A DNA stretch of 64,000 bases, taken from contig BROG01000138.1 of the NCBI GenBank assembly GCA_030159075.1, forward strand, positions 1,268,537-1,332,536, read 5' to 3'. Source of the stretch: Atrina japonica (lineage: Eukaryota; Mollusca; Bivalvia; Pterioida; Pinnidae). The notes beneath the pieces were generated by a model, which worked only from the letters and a program-made list of their open reading frames with translations, was not told where the DNA came from and did not search any database. The translations under genes were made by a program, and so were the position numbers. Below are positions 35,451 through 46,910 of the stretch, piece after piece (within the stretch, counting starts at the first letter, position 1; every line of letters starts with the position of its first letter).

Positions 35451-35599
35451 GTCCCGATTTTAAGCGATATTCTAAGGGGGGATAAATCAGGATTTTACCC
35501 AAATCCCTTTGGAGATTCTGTCTAACGGGGCATCACGACAGAATCTCCAAAGGGATTTATTCAGATTTCACTCACTCAAAAGTCGCTTAAAATCGGGAC
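35451..35599. repeat. Two-step hairpin
   Basis: Outer arms GTCCCGATTTTAAGCGA (35451-35467) and its complement (35583-35599) are perfect over 17 bases. Inner arms at 35501-35522 and 35537-35558 are perfect over 22 bases around a 14-base loop. The middle (GATAAATCAGGATTT / TTTATTCAGATTTCA) is not paired. Confidence 0.95.
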
Positions 35600-36464
35600 A
35601 TTAAGTTTGACCTAAGCTGTACTGCTATATCCTAGAATGACACATTTATTTTCTCTACGAATACTATTTATAAAAATAGGAAACCAAAAATCCTTTATGA
35701 TACATGTTTTACTAAGGTAAACAATTTATGAAACACCTGTGTAAATTTGTTTGATATGTTTCCTCCTTTCATGAAAGCTGAAGGGCATAATATTATAGCA
35801 AACATAAAATCATGTAGACAGTTACATAAGAGTTACCTCCCGTTACATTTTTTATTTAAAAAATATTTGTCAAAACGTTATAATTTTACAAAAACGATAT
35901 CAAATCTAGTAAAATAAAATCAATTAAATTCATACACCTGTTTTCTTTAACATAACCCTGTGTATTTCTCTAATTTACTTTAGAAATATATTAAAAAGTC
36001 CCAGAAAAGTTATCATTTTAAAACACCGGCTCTGTCACTGCACCATGCACTTTATTATAAACACTGCCTCGCTGTGTCACTCACTGATTGCCGATAGTTG
36101 GGAGGAAGAGTTGAGCCTCTGATGTAACATTGGCAAGTCTGTTTAACTTGCAACCAGTGAACAAATGCTATGAGATGACCATTGAGATTTGGTAGATAAT
36201 TGTTGCACAGTGAAAATTTATTGAAATTTCACAAATAACCTCTATCTTCTCATGTCGGTCTCAAACATTTATGAAATATTTAATGTGTCCTTAATTTGTA
36301 CAGAAAATGACTACACAATGACAGAAAATTTCCAATAAAATAAAATAATTTCCCTACCTACCTACCCATAGGTAAAAGGTTAGGGTCGGTAAACAGCAAA
36401 CAGAGAATATTTTGTGTGGCCTAATGAGAATATCTACCAACATCCTATAAGAAACCAAATGAAT

Positions 36465-36630
36465 ACCCACAACAACTGAAAAACTTTAAAAAAAAAAAAC
36501 TCCCTAAAAGCAACTGAAAAACTTAAAAAAAAAAAAAAAAAAAATTCCCCAAATCCACCTGAAAAACTGAAAAAAAAATAAAAAATTAAAAACAAAAACA
36601 ACTGAAAAACTACAAAAAAAACAACTGACT
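36465..36630. repeat. A-rich tandem repeat (CAACTGAAAAACT + A-run)
   Basis: Four loosely spaced units of about 45 bp, each ending in a long A run. Opposite-strand frames are low-complexity. Confidence 0.85.
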
Positions 36631-36982
36631 TATGAACACTTGACTTTATCAGCAAAGATATCATATCATTCAATCAATCAAACACCAATATCATCACACT
36701 TGTCATCATTCTTATTATCTATCATCAAGTATTGTTTACTCCTCTATCACAGAATTTCACACAACTACTCACTATTTTGCTATCATTTGTTGCATTGATT
36801 TAAAACCTCTGAACAGGTGTGCAGAAGAGCTACAAAGAGGTAACATATAACACCTTAGGAATACTTTATATAAATTATAGGTATATAAACCCATTTAAAA
36901 ATAGCTGAACTTTAGACTTTCTATTTGATATTCATTTTGTTTTTCTGTCAATAGATTTATGTTCAACTCATCAATTTATAAA

Positions 36983-37240
36983 GGCCTCTGTGACTGTGAC
37001 CGAGTGGTTAGAGCATCAAACTTAAACATTCAGTCTCTTAGCTCAAGTCAGCACAGGGTTAAGTTAGGCTGTAAACCTGAGCTGATTTTGTGAGAAAGTT
37101 TACCAGTTTACTTGCAGAAAGCCAGTGGTCTCTCCCCAGTAACCGGGTTCTCTCCTCCACCATTAAACACTGGCTGCCACCATAAAACTAAAAAATTGTT
37201 GAGTGTGGCATACAACACAATTGCGTACAACACAATTGAA
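36983..37240 (+). mobile_element. tRNA-derived SINE, family B, fullest copy
   Basis: GGCCTCTGTGACTGTGACCG and AGTGGTTAGAGCATC form the head. The body has CAGTTTACTTGCAGAAAGCC and ACTGGCTGCCACCATAAAAC, and the tail AATTGTTGAGTGTGGCATAC ends in duplicated GTACAACACAATT. Confidence 0.82.
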
Positions 37241-38280
37241 ACAAAGCAAATAAAACGAAATAATTACCAAAAACAGATGTTTACACAAATGATAACTTTT
37301 TTTAATAAACTACCTAAAAAAAAAGCTACACTTTAAAATACCTGTAAATAAAAAGACATAAAATAATTCCCATCCTATTTTCCTAACTATTATAATTGTT
37401 CATGGATTACTCTATTGAACTTTAAATCATGAATATGCCACACACAACATTAAAATCTATATTACACCACTTTGCTAAGTAGAATCACAGACAAGATCCA
37501 GTTATTTCAATCATGTTCTAGTTACCATAATAAATGAGCAAAATAACCTCCATTACTGCAGAATTTGCATGAATCGGAAACAATCTGCATCTGCATAAAT
37601 AACGAGCCACCAAATTCCGGTGTTTTCTAATTAAACTACGTATTCAGCTCCATTAGCTGATAAGACCTGAAATTGCTCAAGTACAGGTGCATGTTATGGA
37701 GATTTGCGATTATCTACTTAATGACATAAGTAATTATGGTGTCAGTTTGTCAAGGTCCTGACTTAGATATATTGTTTGGCAGGCAATCTCAATGCTTGCT
37801 TTTAAAAAATTGTTTGTAAAAACAACAAACCACCTTACACATGCCAGTGTTTTTCAAACTGACTTTAAACATAAACAAAATGTTTAAGTTTTTTTTATTT
37901 ACTTTAAATTTTTTGTCCTAAAATAATCACTTTCCAAATTATTTTTAGGTTAACTTTTTTAATGCCCACAGGTAGCTATAACCCTTTAATCAGCTGATGA
38001 CCTGATTCTCATGAAAATATTTTCCTGTTCTTTTTTTCGTTAACACACCTCTGACATTGATTATCTTCTGACAAGAACCTTCTTTCTTTATGATTTCCTG
38101 TGCCAAATGAGATGATTGCACTGTCATATAGCATTTGTCTGTAAATTGTTCATTTGTATGCTTAAAATCTTTATCCAAATTCCAAAGGTATGGCAAGCTA
38201 ATTTTACCTTAATTAATTTACCTGTGTGAGACACATCATAACCATCATTACTTCTCAAAGGTAAACTCATTATCTACAGG
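37241..38280. other. Spacer
   Basis: A 68-codon minus-strand frame at 37990-38196 looks faintly protein-like (SSHLAQEIIKKEGSCQ) but has no good acceptor. Otherwise nothing recognised. Confidence 0.4.
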
Positions 38281-38520
38281 TACAATAGTAAAATCTATAT
38301 ATAACTGGTGGGGTGGAATATTGTAAACCTTTTATTTTTTACCTGGATGAGTTTAATTTTTAAGGTAATAAAGTAATAACAACATTAAAATTACACTGTT
38401 GAGAGTAATTGACCCTACTTATCACTACACCTACAAGTATCAAGTGATCATGAAAGGCTTGTCTTAACCGAAAAGCGGGTACCGATAGAATTATCTGTAT
38501 GACAGTCAAAAGGTTACTCT
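38281..38520. repeat. Dispersed repeat, copy 2
   Basis: Matches 1650-1884 in the same orientation; see that entry for shared words. Confidence 0.75.
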
Positions 38521-38929
38521 GCCCTGACATCTTACATGTATGTGAATGGGACTATAAAGGAAACAACGGCTTAGCTTATTTTTAGATCAGGGACCGGCAC
38601 CATAAAACGTGAGAATTAACTTAAGTCTGAGAACATTATCAACTTGGCCTGCCAATCAAATTTCAGAATTAGCCAAAGTTGAGTAAAATATTTAGATAGT
38701 AAATCATAAGTTTCTGGTGTATGGCATAGGCTCTAGGATTACAAAGCTTAGATTTACATGTAAGTCAAATAAAGAATTCTCCAGATTTCCTGAATGTCTT
38801 TTAACAACATGTCCAACATGACAATTACTACATCCTGTATGTCAGACAGGGGTTAGACCTAGTTATAAATCCAACATGACAGTTACTGCATCCTGTTAGT
38901 TAACCAATTACATGTATGTCAGACTGTCG

Positions 38930-39150
38930 TTTTACCACATACAATGAAATGTGTCTTGACAGACCATTTTCATGAAAGACCACCTGTCTTCTGAGACCAC
39001 ATTTTGAAAACCAATCAGTTAAATATAATGAAAGACCACTCTCATAACAGAACACATTCTGAAAACCACTTGGTTAAATAATTCTTGAAATAAATCATCT
39101 TTTTAGAGACCACATTTCAGAGGCAGATGGGATAGTCTCTCTTCCACCTT
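38930..39150. mobile_element. TA-flanked MITE remnant (GAGACCAC subfamily)
   Basis: GAAAGACCACCTGTCTTCTG and AGACCACATTTTGAAAACCA, with a second half-copy directly behind. Both ends are eroded. Confidence 0.65.
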
Positions 39151-39450
39151 TCACAAGTGTACCTATTATTTTGTCAGATCAGAAATTCCAAAATCTAGGG
39201 TATGGACAAGCTGTACCTGCTAAACCTGGAAGTTAACATAGTTACAACATTCATATGATCAATTATCAATGGGAATCACACAATTGCATCACCAACAGGC
39301 AGGAGACAAATTATCATCCCCCATCCCAACCCCTCTTAGACATCCAGCTGGTGGATAGGACAGACAATTTTTAACACTCAGAGCAACATTCTTCAAAGTT
39401 CATGACAGTGTTAGTCTATCATGATCACAGCAGTTTCCACTACTTACAAG

Positions 39451-39639
39451 TACAGTAACCCCATGCTAATTCAAAACAACCTTACTGACTGACCCAAAAT
39501 GGTCAATTAGTGAAGTGGTCTCTTAAGGTGAGAATCTGTGCTGATTAAATATCCATCAAGATACTGGACATTCATGGTCTGATATGTGAGGTGTTTTCCT
39601 AATTAGGGAGGGGGGGTCTTTAGACGAGGTTCCACTATA
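39451..39639. mobile_element. TA-flanked MITE, 189 bp
   Basis: TACAGTAACCCCATGCTAAT to GACGAGGTTCCACTATA, with inner ACTGACTGACCCAAAATGG, close to 62822-63071. Confidence 0.82.
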
Positions 39640-39860
39640 CATACATACCTATACATGTATCTTAACATGGCTCTTAAATCAAGAAATTAGTCCAAAGACT
39701 TGTCTACAAAGTCATAGTTTCCACAGAACAAAATTGTTGATTTTAACTTTTGGGAGAAATGAAAAGAAGCCATACAATTAGGACATCATTAATATGATTA
39801 AAGATATCATCTATATTTAACCAACCCCAGATACATGTATGTGCATTAAAAAAAAATCTG

Positions 39861-41003
39861 TCTTAACCCATTTAAATCAAAATTCCCTATAAACCAATTC
39901 CTAAAAAAAAACAAACTCCCAATTATATAAATCAAAAAATCCCTAATTTCAAATCATCTTCCAAAATCACTATAATATCACAAAAAATCTATCCCTTTAC
40001 CTCCGACTATTAAAAAAAGATATTTACCCTATAAATTCATCCCAAAATCTTAATATAGCCCATCCTCCCATCCTATCCTTAAATTTCAATATCAAAAATA
40101 ATCCCAATATCAATCAATAATCAAATCCCTCCCATTCCAATCCCCAATCTATACTCTAAAAAAAGAAAATCGTATAGATTAATTAATTATAAATCCCCCA
40201 TATCATCCATAAAAAAAAAATCCCCAATAACATCATTAAAAAATAAATTCAAATATCCTCCCCCAATCCCTCCTCATCTCTCCATCAAATCGTAAATTCC
40301 CCCTTATATAATAAATTATCACTCTCATATCATCAATTCCTCCCACATTCCTCTATCCTTAAATATATACTTTATAGTAAATCCCATAAATCCATATCAA
40401 ACATCCTCCATTCTAAAAAATCCTCACTATCTTCATTATCAATCCAAAATATTTCCTTATGTATCCCCTCTTCAATCCATTAAATAAAATTAATAATAAA
40501 AAATCTAGATATAATATATCAATCTCCTCTATTAATCCTAATCCATTAAATTCCCTCATATTACTAAAAAATCCCCCAACAATCATATATAATCATTAAA
40601 AATTCCACTCCAAAAAATCTATCTTCCAAAATATCCTAATAAATATATTTCTATCTAACTTTCTAGATCACTCCCCCGAAAAATCTATACCATATGCTCT
40701 CTCACCCAATAAAAAAAAAAAATCAAAAACCTCCCCATACGCCCTATCCTCCAATCAATCCCTAAATTATCCCAAATTCAATCCCCCCTAAAAACCTATA
40801 AAATTTGTAAATAATCAATATCATTCAAAATCCCCCCCTTATCCCCCTATACTCTCAAAATAAATTCCCCCAAATCCTACAAATCCCCAATAAATTCATT
40901 CCCTATAATTCAATGAATCTTTCAAATTCTAATCCATGTATCCTATACTATCCACAACAATTTCCATCAGTATCTTATCCAATTAAATTCCCCAATATAT
41001 TCT
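39861..41003. other. G-depleted, strand-asymmetric block
   Basis: Only 18 G in 1,143 bases on the plus strand by hand count, and no GG dinucleotide. Four sampled 60-base rows (40081, 40261, 40381, 40741) give A 89, C 80, T 69, G 2. Runs of three to seven C are common, so the minus strand is G-rich and almost free of C. There is no internal periodicity and no ATG-started frame of any length. The right edge is abrupt: from 41004 G returns at normal density, with GGG and GGGGG within 40 bases. No gene or known element explains it. Confidence 0.95.
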
Positions 41004-42049
41004 GCCTTTGTCTTTTAACATGCAAGGGCCGTTAAAAGGGGGAAACTGGTATAATGATATGCTATTTTCCTTTGATATTTCCTAATGATTTCAAGATATG
41101 GTTCTATATCATATAACTTGCATCATCATTGTGTTTCATTTTGCAGAAATCAATCTTTAAAAAAATCTGAGTGACTTTTCATGATCCTTGAAAACATTAG
41201 AATTTTCCCATTATAGAATATTGAACGACTAAATAGAGTTATAAATCTTTAATAATGAGTCTTTCTAATATTAACAATATTCTTTTTGTGATCTTTAAGT
41301 AAAAGCGAGTAATGGACACATTCTGAATGATCCAAAACTTGAAAAACCAGCTATCAAATTAGTGCAAATTGTATGAATGGCTTACTGTTTCGTTACGTAA
41401 ATGTTTGACGCTAAATCGATTAGTGTAGAGTACTCCTGGATGTTGAGTTAATCGTTTATAAATATCTTAATCAAAGTCAGAATCAAAACAAATATCCCCT
41501 TTAAAATCATCATTATTCAAGAGAAAAAGAATCTCATTTCAAAACAGTGATTCACATCAGAGCTGAATAATTATCAATTTCGATAAGTTTCATTTCAACC
41601 CACATGGAGATAAAAATGCTTACAGAATTGCCATTAAACATCCCATCCTCTTACGAACCAAAACAACTGGAATGTTTCTCTTTTTGATAATACTGTTTAC
41701 TGTGTCACATCTTCGGAAACTGATTAGAAAATAAATGCATATAAACATGTTTCTTTCTGTCATGGGAAATTTTAGTTCATAGGCTCATTTGGCAATGAAT
41801 ACATTTATCATTAATAATTACCTGTAGATAAAAATTATTAAAATGAAAATGGCGAAGTTGTTGAATGTAAAACTTCAAAGCTGATTCAAAAGTCTCGTTG
41901 ATCATACCTTTTGTTATCCTATGATTGGTTGTTTGTTTATTAATTCATTTGTTAGTTTTTAAATAAATGAATACAAACTTTATCTTTTTTAACAATGACT
42001 TACAAACAAGTTAAATGCAACTGCAAAAATATATAAATGTATCTTGTTT
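41004..42049. other. Spacer, nothing recognised
   Basis: Normal AT-rich sequence beginning sharply at the end of the G-depleted block. Confidence 0.5.
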
Positions 42050-42222
42050 ATTCCAATGTTGGCGTGGTGGGGGTGCTTGGTGTGGGAGAAAATTGGAGTG
42101 ACTGGAGAAAACCCATGTGTCCGAGATTGCGAACGCCATCTTTCATACTTCCATGTTGATCCAAGGATCGAACTTGGGTTGCATTGGTGAGAAGCGAGTG
42201 CTCTAATCACTGTGCTACACAA
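42050..42222 (-). mobile_element. tRNA-derived SINE, family C
   Basis: The minus strand begins GTGTAGCACAGTGATTAGAG, has B box AAGTTCGATCC, then GGGTTTTCTCCAGTCACTCC and ends CTCCCACACCAAGCACCCCC plus ACCACGCCAACATTGG. This tail is the likely source of the 42-bp satellite. Confidence 0.82.
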
Positions 42223-42496
42223 AAATTTTAGGATAGATTTTACAATGTTCTCCTGATTTTGATGAAAAGTGCATCAACTACTTATTATCATGATTACTGA
42301 TGTTTACTAATGATATCTTTCCCAGTCTATACTTTTGTTGTCTTTACTCTTTTGACGATTAGATCGTTTGTACATTTTAGCCTTTGGCAGTCTCTCAATT
42401 TTATGCTTTTTTCCATATCTCATTATCTAAAAAAATCTCTATCTGTTTCTTTGTATAATGATTTTAAGTATTATCTTACATTCTATTTTTTGTAGA

Positions 42497-42534
<38 letters not shown>

Positions 42535-42561
42535 CCTCCCTCTCTCTCTCTCTCTCTCTCT
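42497..42561. repeat. (CT)n microsatellite
   Basis: About 65 bases of CT with a few T or C interruptions. Confidence 0.97.
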
Positions 42562-43019
42562 GAAATTTCTCATATTTTTCTTGTGTACATGTATTATGTT
42601 CTGATCTTTAACTCTATATGTACCAGTGATACACTAGTTATGTGGGATTGTTCAAATGTGTGACGTCAAAATGATTAGCAATGAGCAATTTTGGATATAC
42701 AGTTTATCACAACATATATCTTCTTAAGTACTTGAATAAAAAATACATTTCTTAATACATTCAGCATTTATGCAGCAAAACAAAAACAAAAACAAAAAAA
42801 TTTCAATACAGAACATTTCAGTAATTCACATCAGCACTAAATTATCTGTTTTGATAAGTTTCATCCTGGATCCAGATGTGATCATTTATAAAACTTCCAT
42901 TATCCCATCCTCTTAGCCGTTTCTCAAACTTACATGTACATTCACATGATGATATTTAATGAACGAATTCCACTTTTCTATTCATAAAATCTACAATCAC
43001 CTGTATCCGTTAACTGTCT

Positions 43020-43205
43020 TTACGTAAATTGTAACATAAAATGCTCATTTTCTAAAGCCATAGGTGGCAAATGTGTACCAACTGACACTACCTCAATATT
43101 CTCTTCAATAATTATTACGTAAAGTGCATCCAACTGCTGTTTTGTCATTGCTATTTCTTTAACTTGTTGTTTACAGATTGCTCTTGTACCTATATATACA
43201 AATAA
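43020..43205 (-). CDS. Candidate terminal coding exon, gene unknown
   Basis: On the minus strand a very strong 3' splice site (CTCTTTTTTTCAG) leads into 61 open codons and a TAA stop. The translation includes GTRAICKQQVKEIAMTKQQL and VVSVGTHLPPMALENEH and has a protein-like composition. An ATTAAA hexamer follows roughly 60 bases past the stop on that strand. The same frame stays open upstream to 43388, so a chance 122-codon frame is the alternative; about one such frame is expected by chance in 64 kb of this composition. I recognise no family and no other exons. Confidence 0.27.
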   Translation of the reverse strand, partial: LFVYIGTRAICKQQVKEIAMTKQQLDALYVIIIEENIEVVSVGTHLPPMALENEHFMLQFT

Positions 43206-43486
43206 CTGAAAAAAAGAGAAAATATCATCCCCATTTACTATCAGATTATCTTGTTTGTTTTGAAAGTTTGACAAGAATTTTTCAATCACATAAAGATATT
43301 TCAAGCCGGAGAAATAGTGAGACAGATTTTTTTTACCTTTGTACCGATTGTATGACAATGAAACACCAGTCTGTGATTCATGTGCCACCTATCATGATTG
43401 GTGATGATGGCTTTATATCTCATTTGAGAGAAAATTATGTTGTAACTTTCAAGTTTTTTGTTCACCAATTGGTAGCAGAGGTGTCT

Positions 43487-43627
43487 GGAAAGTGCAGTGG
43501 TTAGCACACCCGCTTCTAACCAATGTGACCTGGGTTCAACCCTCGGATTGGACAGGAATGTATGTGAGATGGTATGAAGGTTGCCAGCTCAAGTTTGTTG
43601 GTTTTTTCCAGGCACTCAGACTTCCTC
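43487..43627 (+). mobile_element. tRNA-derived SINE, family C, fused to the satellite
   Basis: GGAAAGTGCAGTGGTTAGCA, B box GGGTTCAACCC, then GGTTTTTTCCAGGCACTCAG and ACTTCCTCCCATAGTAAGGA, which passes directly into the first 42-bp unit. Confidence 0.85.
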
Positions 43628-46343
43628 CCATAGTAAGGACCCCCTCACACTGACATCTGCCAACAAGCCATAGTAAGAACCCCCTCACACTGACATCAGT
43701 GCCACACTAAGGGCCCCCTCACATTCATATCAGTGCCAACAAGCCATAGTAAGAACCCCCTCACACTGACATCAGTGCCAACAAGCCATAGTAAGAAACC
43801 CCTCACATTGACATCAGTGCAAACAAGCCATAGTAAGGGCCCCCTCACATTAACATCAGTGCCAACAAGCCATAGTAAGAAACCCCTCACATTGACATCA
43901 GTAGCCATAGTAAGGGCCCCCTCACATTGACATCAGTGCCAACAAGTCATAGTAAGGACCCCCTCACACTGACATCTGCCAACAAGCCATAGTAAGGACC
44001 CCCTCACATTGACATCAGTGCCAACAAGCCATAGTAAGGACCCCCTCACACTGACATCAGTGCCAACAAGTCATAGTAAGGACCCCCTCACACTGACATC
44101 TGCCAACAAGCCATAGTAAGGACCCCCTCACATTAACATCAGTGCCAACAAGCCCTAGTAAGGGCCCCCTCACATTCACATCAGTGCCAACAAGCCATAG
44201 TAAGGACCCCCTCACACTGACATCAGTGCCAACAAGCCATAGTAAGAACCCCCTCACATTGACATCAGTGCCAACAAGCCATAGTAAGGGCCCCCTCACA
44301 TTCACATCAGTGCAAACAAGCCATAGTAAGAACCCCCTCACACTGACATAAGTGCAAACAAGCCATAGTAAGGAACCCCTCACATTGACATCAGTGCCAA
44401 CAAGTCATAGTAAAGACCCCCTCACACTGACCCAACAAGCCATAGTGACCCCCTCACACTGACATCAGTGCCAACAAGCCATAGTAAGGGCCCTCCTCAC
44501 ATTGACATCAGTGCCAACAAGCCATAGTAAGGACCCCCTCACATTGACATCAGTGCCAACAAGCCATAGTAAGAACCCCCTCACATTGACATCAGTGCCA
44601 ACAAGCCATAGTAAGGACCCCCTCACACTGACATCAGTGCCAACAAGCCATAGTAAGGACCCCCTCACACTGACATCAGTGCCAACAAGCCATAGTAAGA
44701 ACCCCCTCACACATTGACATCAGTGCCAACAAGCCATAGTAAGACCCCCCTCACACTGACATCAGTGACAAGTCATAGTCAGTGACCCCCTCACAAGACA
44801 TCTGCCAACAAGCCATAGTAAGGACCCCCTCACACTGACATCAGTGCCAACAAGCCATAGTAAGGACCCCCTCACACTGACATCTGCCAACAAGCCATAG
44901 TAAGGACCCCCTCACACTGACATCAGTGCCAACAAGCCATAGTAAGGACCCCCTCACACTGACATCAGTGCCAACAAGCCATAGTAAGAACCCCCTCACC
45001 TGATCAGTGCCAACAAGCCATAGTAAAACCCCTCACACTGACATCAGTGCCAGCAAGCCATAGTAAGACACACTGACATCTGCCAACAAGCCATAGTAAG
45101 AACCCCCTCACACTGACATCAGTGCCAACAAGCCATAGTAAGGGCCCCCTCACATTCACATCAGTGCCAACAAGCCATAGTAAGGACCCCCACACACTGA
45201 CATCAGTGCCAATAGTAAGTAAAACCCCTCACATTAACATCAGTGCCAACAATCATAGTAAGGGCCCCCTCACATTCACATCAGTGCCAAGCCATAGTAA
45301 AGGACCCCCCTCACATTGACATCAGTGCCAGCAAGCCATAGTAAGGGCCCCCTCACATTCACATCAGTGCCAGCAAGCCATAGTAAGAACCCCCTCACAT
45401 TGACATCAGTGCCAACAAGCCATAGTAAGGACCCCCTCACATTGACATCAGTGACAATCATAGTAAGAACCCCCTCACATTGACATCAGTGCCAACAAGT
45501 CATAGTAATGACCCCCTCACATTGACATCAGTGCCAACAACCCATAGTAAGGACCCCCTCACATTAACATCAGTGCCAACAAGCCATAGTAAGAACCCCC
45601 TCACATTCACATCAGTGCCAACAAGCCATAGTAAGAACCCCCTCACATTGACATCAGTGCCAACAACCCATAGTAAGGGCCCCCTCACACTGACATCAGT
45701 GCCAACAAGCCATAGTAAGGGCCCCCTCACATTAACATCAGTGCCAACAAGCCATAGTAAGGACCCCCTCACATTAACATCAGTGCCAACAAGCCATAGT
45801 AAGGACCCCCTCACACTGACATCAGTGCCAACAAGCCATAGTAAGAACCCCCCTCACATTGACATCAGTGCCAACAAGCCATAGTAAGGACCCCCTCACA
45901 CTGACATCAGTGCCAACAAGCCATAGTAAGGGCCCCCTCACATTGACATCAGTGCCAACAAGCCATAGTAAGGGCCCCCTCACATTCACATCAGTGCCAA
46001 CAAGCCATAGTAAGGGCCCCCTCACATTCACATCAGTGCCAGCAAGCCATAGTAAGGACCCCCCTCACATTGACATAAGTGCCAACAAGCCATAGTAAGG
46101 ACCCCCTCACATTGACATCAGTGCCAACAAGCCATAGTAAGGACCCCCCTCACATTGACATCAGTGCCAACAAGCCATAGTAAGGGCCCCCTCACATTGA
46201 CATCAGTGCCAACAAGCCATAGTAAGGACCCCCCCTCACACTGACATAAGTGCCAACAAGACATAGTAAGGGCCCCCTCACATTGACATCAGTGCCAACA
46301 AGCCATAGTAAGGACCCCTAACATTGACATCAGTGCCAACAAG
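43628..46343. repeat. 42-bp satellite, about 65 units
   Basis: Unit CATAGTAAGGACCCCCTCAC + ATTGACATCAGTGCCAACAAGC, with frequent variants GAACCCCC, GGGCCCCC and CATTCACATC, and a short form lacking the AGTGC segment. Some units in 44400-45260 are truncated. The 42-bp length keeps frames open on both strands (SHSKDPLTLTSVPT and GTDVNVRGSLLWLV repeats); these are not genes. Confidence 0.97.
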
Positions 46344-46379
46344 AAATATTCATAAAGTTGTTAAAACTTACTTGTTAAT

Positions 46380-46910
46380 TGTTGTAAAATAAACAAGAGG
46401 CTGTCAGATTGACAGCAAATCAGATTTCATAGCACGAAAATGATATTTGCAAATTTGAACCCCCAAAACAGGATCAAATAAAACAATTTAAAAAAACTTG
46501 GTTGAACGACTCATGAGTTAAAGGACAGACATGACTGGAACCGCCATTTTGCAATTTTTCAAGAACTATAACTCCTGAACAGTGAAAGTGAAAATCACTA
46601 ATATCAAACTTGACCTCCATTTTATCGTCTGTAACGTTACATATTAAAATTTGAAAAGTTTTGGTTGAACAGTTAATGAATTATTGCACGGACATGAATG
46701 AAAACAACATTTTTGTCTCTTTTTTCTCCTAAATGGAGAATATCGAACTCAACCTTTCAATGCTGTTTTTCATTCAAAACTCATAAATGGAGAAAGTGAA
46801 AATTGTCAACATCAAGCTTGACATCCATTTTGTAATCAATAACAACATATTAAAATTTGAAAAGCTTTGCGGATGTAGTTTATAAGTTATTGCACAGATA
46901 ATGTTTGGCA
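46380..46910. repeat. Interspersed repeat with an internal duplication of about 210 bp
   Basis: GTGAAAGTGAAAATCACTAA / GGAGAAAGTGAAAATTGTCA, CTTGAC(C/A)TCCATTTT and ACATATTAAAATTTGAAAAG occur in the same order twice, with GTTATTGCAC after each. It resembles common mollusc dispersed repeats. Confidence 0.7.

Larger units (their letters stand above)
34992..36423. mobile_element. 1.43-kb inverted-repeat element, Harbinger-like ends
   Basis: Left GGCCTAAAAT with GTTTGCTGTTTACTGACCGA, right TCGGTAAACAGCAAAC with TTGTGTGGCC. TAA lies just outside each end, consistent with a 3-bp duplication as in PIF/Harbinger transposons. No transposase frame was found. Inside are a strong hairpin (35451-35599) and a 30-bp perfect palindrome (35362-35391). 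Confidence 0.72.

Noticed and set aside
39861..41003. Nuclear copy of mitochondrial DNA as the source of the G-poor block
   Set aside because: Bivalve mitochondrial strands are biased but not to 1.6% G, and no mitochondrial coding or rRNA text was recognised.
43696..46095. Many open frames of 60-134 codons on both strands with 14-residue repeats
   Set aside because: They follow from the 42-bp satellite unit being divisible by 3; both strands are open at once and no start or splice context is consistent.
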